A stretch of DNA of 64,000 nucleotides from contig OZ023214.1 of assembly GCA_963995525.1 (NCBI GenBank), positions 48,143,883 through 48,207,882 on the forward strand. The letters run 5' to 3'. Below, piece after piece: positions 1 through 12,400 of the stretch. The notes beneath the pieces were generated by a model, which saw only the letters and a list, made by a program, of their open reading frames with translations, did not search any database and was not told where the DNA came from. The stretch's first letter is position 1, and every line of letters begins with the position of its first letter. The DNA comes from Escarpia spicata. Its lineage: Eukaryota > Annelida > Polychaeta > Sabellida > Siboglinidae. The position numbers and the translations under genes were made by a program.

Positions 1-741
1 GGCACAACTGGTAATGAAACAAATTAATGGATCAGTATTAATTAAATAAATGCCTCAAATGACATTGGTTTATCATTGAAAAAACTAAACTGACCAATAA
101 TTTCTGTGATTGACGTGAAGGACTTCCATGCAAGCTGTTCACATGCTAAAAGGCAGTTTTGATTTGCAAAAAGTATTTAGAACTGGCTAAGGGCCCGGTG
201 TTCACTGTTTTGTGTATGATGCTTGTCTGATCTCTGAAGCTAGTAACAGTCTGCCGGATGCACAGAGGAGCTAGCCAGCCAGCAGATGTAGACTGTCTAT
301 GTAAATTCAGGCAGCCGGTTATGCTACAACAATAGTTATGTAGGACAGCGTCAAGCTTGTTTGCATGTGTCAATCTTGTCCAATACACTTACTATGCTTG
401 TGAATTCAGTGACAGAAAAGCAGAAGGAAAGGTATTTTTATATTGAGTAATTCTTTCTTTCTGTAGCTTGGAGGGCTGGTCAGATTACCATCTCAAGGTG
501 GAGTTTATGCAAGAATGAAGATAGTGGGGGCAGTCACATCTTAGACAATGTGGGCATCACTAAGGGACCGGGAATGTTCTAGGACCAGTCTTACTAAGTT
601 TTTTTATGCCGTTTCTTTTATTTTCTTACTTTATATTTTCTGTAAATTAGTTTGAAATGCTGCTGACGAAAACCTAAGATTTTGTTTGCATTTGCTTGTT
701 TTCAAGTACAACGTATGTAGAAATAGTTTGGGTTAATTTAA
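1..741. other. AT-rich non-coding DNA, nothing recognised
   Basis: I see no recognisable coding signal, RNA gene or clear repeat here. Short open frames are present but have no recognisable motif or splice context. Confidence 0.5.
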
Positions 742-749
742 GTCTTTCG

Positions 750-1149
750 GACACTTGTGTCGAATCCGGACCCACCTCAGTTTTGCCGTTATACCTAACT
801 TTGTTAGTTTTAGCTAACTTTGATACCTCAGTGCATTAGGTCTATCATTCAAAACTATCCCAGGCATATTTACGTTTAAGAATATTACGTGTTAGCGCAC
901 TTTTGAGGTGTAAATAGCGCCCCGGTTTGCATCAACACACGCTGCTATATCACTCAATTTATGTGCGTGATGCCATAATGCACGGGAAGAGCGGTGCAGA
1001 CTAGTGCAAACTGGGTTGCTATTTGGGCTTGCTCCAAGTCTTAAGTTAAGACAATATTTTTGTGATATAAATATGCCTAGAATAGCTAGATGATGTTGAA
1101 TGAACTTAGGCACTCAAATCAAGGTAGGTCCGGATTCGACACAAGTGCT
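750..1149. mobile_element. Foldback / MITE-like element, copy 1
   Basis: A 21-bp terminal inverted repeat is visible: CACTTGTGTCGAATCCGGAC(C) at 752-772 and its exact reverse complement at 1127-1147. The octamer GTCTTTCG occurs just outside both ends (742-749 and 1150-1157), which looks like an 8-bp target-site duplication. The interior is itself a long imperfect palindrome: the GCATATTTA...GCGCACTTTTGAGG arm recurs inverted on the right side. No transposase is encoded, so the element would be non-autonomous. A second copy lies at 14587-16127. An 8-bp duplication suggests a hAT-like or P-like mobiliser, but the superfamily is not certain. Confidence 0.7.
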
Positions 1150-1157
1150 GTCTTTCG

Positions 1158-3368
1158 CAGATTACCACATTTCTTTGTGAGAAATTAGAAAAGTGGCTCT
1201 AGTCCAGGCTCCAGTCGTCTAATCATATCTATAACTACATAAATAATGACTTGGAATGGATCGAGACTTGAGTCCGAGATCATAATTATAAATGTTACAT
1301 TGTATACTAATCTAACACTTTTTGCTGTGACCTGTAGGAGACTATCATGTTCGAACATAATAGAAATGGTACATGCAGTTTTTACGACTAAACACAAACA
1401 TTGCGTGTGCGTTGTAACAACGGTGAGCGATAATTTAGTAAATACATCAAAGACGACTCAAATTGCCGTTTATTCTGCAAATTGTTGGCAACATAACTTA
1501 ACAGATGAAACGTATATGTGATTTTATTGACATACATGTATAACAATGGTAAAATATTAAACGAAATGCAAATATTGGGCTATATTAATAAAAACCGGCG
1601 GTTTTGTTTACGACATGCTAACTTCAGTGGTGCTTATTGCATATAAAACGTCAAAGTATCGCAAAAATAATACGTGGTATATCACATCTATGTTTCTGAA
1701 TGCAAATCAATTGATCAATTATGATATACATACCGTACTAGCTTCATGATGGTTTGGATTGCATACGCCCACAATATCGTCCACAGATAAAATTCACAAG
1801 TTTAGCGCCGAGCCTCGTTATGGCAGTAGGCGATGGCAAGTTACTTTGGCTGCTTTGTTTGAACAATAATTTTGGTGACCTCGATAGTTCAAATTAAAAC
1901 ATTTAACAAACCAGGAATTGGATTATTAAAAACGAGTTTAGTTGCACTTAAATTGCTTTCTATTTTATGACAAATTAAGGCACAGTATGATTTGTGTTTA
2001 TGATGACAATTACTTTCAGCATCAACTTATTTTTTGTCTGGACAAAAAAAGGCAAAAAGTATGAAGCCAATTAAACTAACAAATATGATTATGTAGGTAA
2101 CTTAACTATAGTGGTTACAGTAAATAAAATTAACTTGTATGTGTTTTACTCAATGTTATTATTATTTTGTATGATCATTATATCTAGTGGTACTTATAAT
2201 TATATAGTGTACTAGCTGTTACAATACTGCAAATTAGTTATATAGTATACATGTATTGTATAATTTCAACTTCCATATCATCACATATGCTCATAGGCTT
2301 GAAACTGCCTAATCCTTTATACCAAAGATGGATTTGTATTAGTAAAATAACAGTTATTCACTGTAAGATTAATGTTCATATATACAACATAATATATAGT
2401 AATAAATAATATATTTTATTTTTAACTACTAACTTCAACAGACTACACAAAAATTCATTCTTCAACATCCACAGGCTGGATTACATATTTGTCTTGTAGC
2501 TTATTATATATAAAAACACTCTTAATATGATATATATGCAGTAGATAAATTGTAAATTATATTGCTGAACAGACAAGTATTAAATACTTACTTTAAATAA
2601 TGCCATATCCATGAAGTTTGCAGCTATGCATAATATATACTGTTTTATTTGTTGTAGATTAACTTTAGCTTATCCGAGTTAAAGAAACGTTGTTTATCTT
2701 AACATTTAAACTTGCTTTAATATTCTGGTGTTTGTACAGCTGTTGCGTCTTAATTTACATATTCTATATTACACACACACACATGTATTTAGTATAAATA
2801 AAAGTAAACTAGAATATTCTCGCTGTTTTGAGAGAAGAGAGTATTACTAAAGGACATGCGGATGCTGCGATTGTCTCCCTATACAAGCTGTTAATAACTG
2901 TGAACCCTAAATGTATATCAATGTACAAATGATATAGAAAACACTGTATTTATTTACACATTTAATAGCCATGGACAGACAAGAACAGCATATCACAGCC
3001 GCAGCATTGCTTATGACCCCCGATGACCAAGTTGGTTAAGTATTAACTAAGTAGGTATAGCAGTGTATACACAAACTGCAATATGACCGTGCCTGTTCAA
3101 AACATTATAGTTGTACTAGAAATGTATCTTGTTGGTTGATGCAGCACCAAGTTCAATTCCAAATTAGTTTGAGTGAAACTAAAGGAGATGACAATGTCAC
3201 AACTGACTCACAAGAATTAAAAATCATAACCACTATTTCTAATATAACAAAACATGTTGCTTAAAATCTCATTATGGTTGGATTTTAAGTCGCCAGCATC
3301 GACCAGAATATTGTACACATGGATTGATGTTTTGCCCTTTGTTGATAACTTTAAACATATTCTGCATT
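1158..3368. other. AT-rich intergenic DNA downstream of the WRNIP1 gene
   Basis: No gene is recognised. The region is very AT-rich with a short (CA)n at about 2770. The end nearest 3368 should hold the WRNIP1 3' untranslated region. A minus-strand AATAAA (TTTATT at 2949-2954 on the plus strand) lies about 415 nt past the stop codon and could be its polyadenylation signal, but such hexamers are common in DNA this AT-rich. Confidence 0.4.
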
Positions 3369-3478
3369 TCACGTAGCATCTTTTGCAAAGAAATTGACAC
3401 CAAGTAGTTCTGGTGGCAGATAGTCTTGTTCCACTGGCCCAGTGTGTGCTGGGTTGTACTTATATCCAACACCGTAAT
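3369..3478 (-). CDS. WRNIP1: WRNIP1 exon 8 (C-terminus and stop)
   Basis: The exon encodes the signature YGVGYKYNP, then PELLGVNFF and the stop TGA at 3371-3369. The acceptor is TTATTCCAG. This family ending strongly supports a complete gene. Confidence 0.93.
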
Positions 3479-6400
3479 CTGGAATAAAATAAAACCAACA
3501 TAAATTATTCAAACAAACTCATACATTAGTATTATCCATTATTAAAACTTTTCGTAGTTCAGATGAACTATTCTTTGAGATCATCATACAATAGCATTTC
3601 CCATAATACTATTATTTTTGAAAGCAGAATCTGTTTAATGTCACCACAATTTGTAGCCTTTGTCATGTCACATAAAGAACATTGGTAGGCTGCTGACTTC
3701 CACGGTAGGACAAATCACAATATTTGTTGATGATGATGAGGTCAATAGTGTCCCGTTGGTGGGAAGATACTTAATAAGACTGATATCCAGAGCAGAAACT
3801 CAAGATAGAAAGTGGACAGAGGTGCCTCTGGCTTATCAAGAGTTCAAGAAACTAACAGCTATATTATCAGACCTTCCTTTTGTAGATTTTTAAAATCCAT
3901 GACAGGTTATATGTTTATCTGCCGAGTGGAATCTTTACTTTTCTGGTATAGAACTAGGTTGAAGGGGCACCCTTTAATTTCTTACTTAAGACACCAGCAA
4001 CATGGGGTAAACGAAACTCACAAAATTTTGAAAACAAATTTTCTTAATCAATGCGACTGCAATGTTTTTTCTTGCAATCACTTACTCAGTTCAAATCAAA
4101 TTTTCTTTCACAACTATCACTGGGTATGTTTTACTTGCTTCCATGTTTTGGCTACCTTCTGGAACCGAATTGTGGTAGCCAAAATGTAGAAGTGAAATTT
4201 AATAGTTGTGAAAAGAAGAAAATTTGATATAAATATATTCTTCCAACATTTTAAAGAGAACTTACTCAGTTCCTTCATCAATTTTGTTGGAGCGTTTCTC
4301 AGATGTAGCGGGACAGCAGGCAGCGGCCCCTGGTGTTGTCTGATGCACTCACGGGCCTTCTTCAGGGCGCTGTAGGTCTCGACTGATTTTGGTGCTCTCG
4401 ACATGTGCACAACGCAGTGTGCCAGGTTCAGCTGTAATCACAAGGTTCAGCTGTAATCACACAGTTAGTCACTAATTATTGTGCATTGTATGGCTCGGTA
4501 TGGTACCGTTGGTATGTATTGTGTATTTTATACAGCATAAAGTAGATATTGTGTATGTGTTATAGCTTGGCTCCACACGCTGGCCGGATATACAAGGTAC
4601 TACTGTGAATTACTATAATAATGTATTATGGACAAGAGATGCTTAGAAACAATATTAAGTACCCATATTTAATCCTTAGCCAAATGTTACATTATACCGA
4701 GTCCCGGTCCTGGGGCCATGCACCAGCTCCACCACCCTGGTATGATGACAGTTCACAAGGCAAATGTCCACAGCACAGTTGCCACCAAGAGACCAATCAG
4801 TTACATAGTAAGCACACTGACAAACAGGAATATACAGTGTGCGTATACATAGCTATACGAACACTGCATATAGTTTGGATAGGCACCAGGCTGGTGACTG
4901 ATTTATATAACATGATCTTTTGGACATGTACATACCGCATAGACTAGAAGTACCTGGTAGTGTATTTTATTGGGTAAAGGATGTGTTAATGTCTTGCTGT
5001 TTGTTCAAATTTGGTGACTTTTATGCAGTTGTTTTTAACTGAATCAAAATACTGGTTTAAAAACCCGGTATGATAGAATACATATATGGTAAGGTACACA
5101 TATTGTAAGGTACACATATGGTATGGTACACATTATGGTAAGGTACACATATGGCAAGGTACACATATGGTAAAGTTCACATATGGTCAGGTACATATAT
5201 GGTAATGTACACATGGTAAGGTTCACATATGGTAAGGTACACATATGGTAAGGTACACATAAGGTAAGGTACACATATGGTTAGGTTCACATATGATAAG
5301 GTACACATATGGTAAGGTACACATAAGATAAGGTACATATATGGTAAGGTACACATATTGTTAGGTTCACATATGGTAAGGTACGCATATGGTAAGGCAC
5401 ACGTGGTAAGGTACACATATGGTAAGGTACACATATAGTAAGGTACATATATGGTAATGTACACATATGGTAAGGTACACATATGGTAAGGTACATATAT
5501 GGTAAAGTACACATCACTAGCTACTAACACAAGGAGTTGGTTAACAATCTTGAAAGTGTGTCGCTACGGATATCGTACTAGATACATACAGCGCACTCAG
5601 GCATGCCGATGAAGTGACACGCCTGGTAAGTGGCGACACCGAGCACCAGCGACTGCGAATCAGCGATACCTGCAGGGAAAAAAACAGTACTAAACTAATC
5701 GGAATAGCTACTAACATATATTATCCGAATGCTGAAAAATTCAAACAGATGTATAATTAAATACACAAATGTTTTGTGAACAGGAATATTATCAACTATA
5801 ACAGCAGTTGTGAAATGTCAAGGTTTCAATACGACAGTAGCAGTTAGTCTACTTCTGGTAACATTTCTGTTTAGGTAGAACTGAAACAATATATTTTTTT
5901 GTAAAAATGAAAGAACTAGCATAAATAAAAATCATGTAAAATAAAGCATAAATCATAGAAGCCAGCAACATGGTGAATCATACATGCGACCATTCTATTT
6001 ATTATATAAAATAAAAATCATACATTTCATGAACATAAACAGAAAGCAGCCGTATCTCACCAATGTCTTCACTCGCAAATATAATGAGTCGACGGGCGAC
6101 AAACTTCGGATCTTCCCCTCCCTCCAGCATCCTGCTTAGCCAGTAGATGGCAGCACTGTCGTCTGAGCCACGCATCGACTTGATCAGTGCCGAGATGCTG
6201 TTGTAGTGCTCCTCACCTAGTGGATAGAATCGAACTATAATCGAGCCAACATATAAAGTTGTATGTGTGTATGTGTGTGGCTTTTAGTCCTGGGGCCCGT
6301 TTCACAAACATTCTTGATTTTGCTCCAGAAAATCAATTTTGATCTTTAGCTATGATCAAAAAAGAAAATTACATTTCACTAACAATTCATCCTGGATACG

Positions 6401-9400
6401 GTCCATAAAAACGCTCCGAAGAATGCCAATTTCTAAGATGACATCACTCTTCGACTATCATGAACAGGTAGTTTTTACTGTGTTTTATTTTGGGTCCTCT
6501 TTCACGCAGAGATACAGTTGTTCATAGCCAAATAAGTCTTCCAAATGTTAGCGATTAAGTTTGCTAAAGAATGATTTGCTTATATGACGTTAGCGTTGTG
6601 ACCCGTTGATGTGTGCGTAACAGTTTACGACATTTGAAAGGTCATTCATCACAGCGGATTTACATAATCTTTGTTAAACATCAGGTATGAATACTTCTGC
6701 TTCTGTGTTTGTAACGCCATCTGGAGGATGAGCATTTTTGTTAGTGTATTTAATTCCACAACATACACATTTCCTGTTTAATACTAATTTGCTTCAAATG
6801 GAGAAATTATGCTAAAATAAGTTTTTTTGGTGTTCAATGAATGACAAAGAGGAAATATTTTGGATGCAAGGCAGATTTAAAAAAAAAATAGGCGGATTTT
6901 ATTAAATGGGTGTATATTTCATAGCGTGATAGACACGACCGGAATACGTCATAAATCTGAAGATTGCTGCAGGCTGGTCGAACGCTGAGTGTTACACAGA
7001 TTAACACAATTCTCAAAATATGAATTTAAACAAAGAGTGACCTGTCTGCTAATGTTAGAATGTCTTATGCTGCTTTATATCTCATGTGAGATCAGAAATA
7101 GATATCATAAGATCTAATAGTGTTATAATGCTCTTGTTTGGAAGTATTTACATTTAAATGTCTTTTTAGGTTGTGAGGTTCTTGTGTCTAACTTTTTCTG
7201 CTTTAAGTGCTTAACAACATGAACGTTTTCTTTTAAAAAAAACTGGGTGAACTATACGACAACAATTGGCATTTCAGCACATCTACATTGTTAGTTACTG
7301 TCACGCAACTTAGCAATCATGGATCAATTCCATTCTGTCAATGTCAATTCCACTTTGCAAAAAATTCATTCCAACATGGAGTGCAGTAGCGCAGTGGTAA
7401 GAGCCTTGGACTCTCGACTGAGAGAACCCGGGTTCGAATCCTGTGCGGCAGTGTCGGACCTTGGACAAGTTCGTTTACTCTACATTGCTTCAGTTCACTC
7501 AGCTGTATGAGTTTCCACTGACCCGCCCTGTCGTATTGTATGTGAGACCTCTGTAGCCCCTCCATGACATCATCCACTCTAACAACAGCAGACGTCCTTG
7601 TCCTGGCCGACTCTACGGCGCTCTCTAGAGAGTTGAGGGCCACTCTTGCATCTCCGTCACACAGGTGGGCCAAGGTCGTGATGGCCTTCTCTTCAATGTA
7701 CACAATATCTCTGCAACAGTTGAATGTACATTAGCAGCTGTGATCCACAGATAACTGTTGCTGTCAACAACACTTAAACTCACCCAGCCCATTAGACCCT
7801 GCGCGTTAGACCCTGCCCATTAGACCCTGCGCGTCCGAAAGCGCCCGGGTGTTTTCTCCCCAGAGCGCCCGGTGGAGATAAAGCCTCTAGCGGTGGCTCC
7901 ATTTTGTGGATACATAAGAAACTAATACTCGTTGATTCCTTGATATCTGAGCTCTGAATTGTGGGTATTTTCAACATGGGCTTGCTTTAATTTTTTTTAG
8001 ATAGAAGTTTGCCACCTGTGTACCTTTAAAAATGGACATCGTAGTTTACTAACAACGAAGTTTGTGCTATTATTTTGTTGGATGGGACAATTCCGACACT
8101 GAACTAATGGTAAGTTGAAATTATGTTCGAAATGCAACTGAATGAGCGATAAGATGGATGAGTTGGGCTTTGTTTATGTTTCGTTGTCCAAGTTTGGTCC
8201 GTCAGTTGAGTTTTCGGCACTAAGACTGCTGTTTATATGTTGCTATATGAAAATTATGTCCTTTATCATAATGATTTATTAAGTAATTATTAAGTACTGT
8301 CAATTGTTCTAACTGTTGACATTTGGTCGTTTCAGGTGTTAATATACTAGTGATCGCAATGTCAACACTGACATTGACACGACACAGAAGCCATATGTAG
8401 AATGACAGTAACCAAGATAGAAGACTTACAAAGCTGTGTTTGTTGTCTATATTTATACAAAGTGAACTGATTTATATTGTCTCATGTAACGCATGGCAAG
8501 TGTAAATACAAAGTAGAATGCATTTGATGTAAATAAAATGTATGATATTGCATTCTATAGTTGTCAAGAATGTTAGTTTTTTATGTTTGTCACGTATATA
8601 TGACAACATATATTTAATCAATTGACACCAGTCACACCATTTTAAAGATAATTCAATGAATATCAAAATAAACACAACTTGCAATTATCAAAGTTTAAAC
8701 AAAATATTTTTAAAGTCAAAGTCATCATCTTCGTTGAACAAATAGTTCACTTCTTTGTCCTCGTCCGCATAGCTTTCATTGCACATATTCCAAAAAATAC
8801 TATTATATCTGTGCGCGATCACTTTCCTCAGAATTTCATAACTTTGCCACATTAAACGCCATTGTTCGCTTCTTTATTTATTGCTATCTGGGTCAGTGAT
8901 GCAGTGGAAATAGACAGTGTGCATGCGTATCCAGAGGATTATTTAAATGACCTCATCACTGAAACCACTGTGAAGAGCTGCTTGGGTCACGTGGTTGCCA
9001 TTGCAGACCTGCCTACCCCAAAAATTTCCTGTCAGTAATCCATCTTCCCATTTACACTGATTTTCATGAATATAGGCTTGCTGTCAGTAATAGTTCAGAA
9101 CGGTGTCAGATATTGTCACGAAAAGAACACCACTGTCAGTAATACTTTAATACTGTGACTATGATGATAGTTGCACCCAAAACATAATTGTTTTGAAGCG
9201 TTCAGTTAACAAGGTAAGGTAGATGTTCATGACCAGCATTGATGGAAATCAAACGTGAAGAAGCGTAACTGTGTAATGTAAATGAATCTATACACATAGT
9301 AATTCTGATTTTACGTAAATTTCAAATACAGTATGTTGACTACAAAAAACTTGACAAATTATAACAATGCTTCACGTCATTGTCTATTTGCTGTGTCATT

Positions 9401-12400
9401 AGGATTAATATTAGTAGCCGGTATACCTATGGCCAGGCTATAGACTACACAATACAGTAGCTTGACTAGATCAAAGACAAACACAGTCATGCCGGGAGAC
9501 GGCAAAACCATTACCGTTACATCGTTACGCCAGTCATCGACATCGTCTAGTCTACTCAACTCTAGTATATAAGCCTATCCCTGTATTATAGGCTGTAAAT
9601 GATAGACTAAACTCACCACTGACCATGTCATGTGAACTAGGAACATTATTTTCACGTATCCGGCAGTATGTAAAGCCGACCCCTTCTTTAAACTTAACAA
9701 TACGGGCCATGTCTGCGTGCATGCTGTTATAAACGTTTGTAGCACACGTTCCTTCTTGGCTGGTAGTGGTGCCATTTCGATCCCTGCCATAATTTTGTGC
9801 CGCGTGAGTCGTGACTTCGTCTTGTTTGAGCGCCATGAGCTCGGAAATGCAAATTTGTCGTAACACTGTTTCCTATTGGTCAGATTACGACCAGAAGCAG
9901 CGAATGAAAAACCATGTCACAACAAGCAGCATATATATGCTGCCACCTGATGAATAAAGTGAAGCTAAATTTGAGGAGCACGGAAGTGATTGATAATCAT
10001 TATGACAACAAAAGAATCCGTAATATTTTCATCCCTCGCCGTAATACCGTAATTTGAGGTGTATTTCCGGAATGATTCCGGACAATCCGGAATGGTAGGC
10101 AGGTCTGCCATTGCTACCACATGATCCGATTCTGTTTACACAGCTAGCACAAAGAGGGGGTGTCTTCCTGGCCTTCTGTAGGTCAGTTCTCGTTTATTAG
10201 CATATATATTTGGAAAGATGACCTGTCAAGCTTCGTGGAGATACTCGATTTGTTAGGGAAAATCCCTAATTTGGCAACAAAGAATGCGTGCAATTAATAA
10301 AATTTTTGGCTTTGTTTTATGGAAGTCGAGCAGAACACAGCTCCTCAAAAATGATGTTAAAATACATAAAACAGAATTAATTATAGTAGCAGTGGTGGCA
10401 ATCGATAAAATTAATATTAAGGAATCATTTTTAGGGGAAATTTCAAAATCGATGGATTCGCAATTTTGTTACATAAACAGCATTTACGGAAAATCACTTT
10501 TGTCGACATCATTTCGTGAAGATGGGTCACATTTATATATATATATAGTACATTCTTTCAATGAACGGTTGGGGAAAAACTTGACACATTTTTCCTACAT
10601 ATTCGAATGGTTTCTAGAAAAAAGGGGCACATTATGAGCAACTTACAATTCACAGGACTCATCCTCCAGATGACCTGAAGAAACATGGACAATTACCTTA
10701 ACCAGACACAACATGGTCATCTTACCTGTGCTGAGAGTCTGCAATCTTGTTGTCTGTGTCTCCGTCAACCACCTTCACGTCCAGTTTGTCCACCGCCCTG
10801 GTCAGTATCTGCTCTACGTCCTCCACGGAGAGTTTGTCCAGTGTCACAACGCGACACCGGCTAAGTAGGGCATTGTTGACGTGGAAGGAAGGATTCTCTG
10901 TCGTAGCCCCGATCAGGGTGATAGTGCCGTCTTCCACATGGGGAAGGAACGAATCCTGTAAAGAAGTCTTATGTAAATGTCCTATGGTGGAGATACCTCA
11001 GTCAAATTTACTTTTTTCTTTGGTTACATTTTGGCAGTTTTCTGTAGTTTTCACCAGTCTGACTACCATTTGATGTCACATAGGTAGTCATTCTGTGCAG
11101 TGCTGTCACTGGTGTGACCCCTGACTGCAGCCTGGGGGGCACTTCAGGAGGTTATCATTGACATGAGTGTTTGTACTAGCCCTCATCTCAGTGCCGAGAG
11201 GCAAGAAAAGATGAATGATAAGTCTGATTATGAAATACTAACTGAAATACAAAATATGAACCAAACAGTAAACCAACATATTATAATGGAAATTGATGGT
11301 TCGAAAACAAATATTTCTGCATAGATATTCCCTCGGCAAATGTTCCCTTTAGGAGTTGCAAATTGCATCTTCAATGGCAGCCAAAAAATAAAATGCAGAC
11401 TGCAATATTTTTTGTTGGAGAAATGTCACCTGCCAACCAGTTCACAACAGGTCAAATAGTTTCATATATACACTGCATTTTATGCATGAATTACTGCCTA
11501 TGTACGGTATACAGCGGATTATACAAGCATTTCAGTTAATTTAGAAGGAATACATTTGTATATTACACATGCTGTTACAGTTATGTTTAATGGCAGCATT
11601 TATAGCAGTAAATGCAGTTATGTACAGTATGATTAAGCACGCCCACCTGTTGTATTTTATTGAAGCGGTGAATTTCATCAACAAACAAGATGGTCTTTCT
11701 CTTGAAAAATGCTTGGTCATTTTTTGCAATTTTGATCACTTCCTTGACATCACTGATGCCGGACGTTGTGGCTGAGAGCTGGACAAAGCGTGTCGACGAG
11801 GAACTTTTCGTCTGAGCTGCGATGATTCTTGCTAAAGTTGTCTGCATAAACAGAAACAACATTCAGCTGAAAATCACATGATGAATCATTCATCAGAAAT
11901 CTCTTAATAATAAATTAATTTCTCCACTCATATCCAGAGTAAGACTCGGTTCATGTGCATAGGTGCCAGAACCGGGATGGGAGCTTAAACCCAAAATATT
12001 TTAGTTGGGGAGCTGGACATGTTTAGCCCTAATATTTTGGCAATGGGGAGGGGTGCAGCTGGAGGTTTTTGGTGAGCCTCAAGCGGGTCTTAGTAACAAA
12101 AAATCTTACTCCCTACACTCCCGTCATTACAAAAAAGTCCAACAGCACCCCCAAATATACCACGCTACAGGCCCGTCAGTTGGAGGGTTTTGCTGAGCCT
12201 CAGTCCCCGAATATTCACCAAGTTCCAATGGCTATAGGTGTGTTAACTGTGTTTACAAGTTATTAAAATAAAATACTGATTACAAGAGCATTAAAATTAA
12301 TACAGAAGATGTGACATCTGTGATTACTAAAAATAAAACAACAGAATATCTTTCACACTTGGCTAAACAAAAGTATACTAGACAAATTAAAGCCAACATT

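Noticed and set aside
1246..1521. 91-codon plus-strand ORF as a gene
   Set aside because: AT-rich, without motif, splice context or neighbouring exons; overlaps an equally long minus frame.
5044..5530. Three overlapping minus-strand ORFs rich in Tyr/Cys/Thr
   Set aside because: Readings of the 16-bp minisatellite in WRNIP1 intron 6.
7376..7450. tRNA gene
   Set aside because: A and B boxes are present but the acceptor stem does not pair, and the sequence continues into a SINE body shared with 37848-38166.
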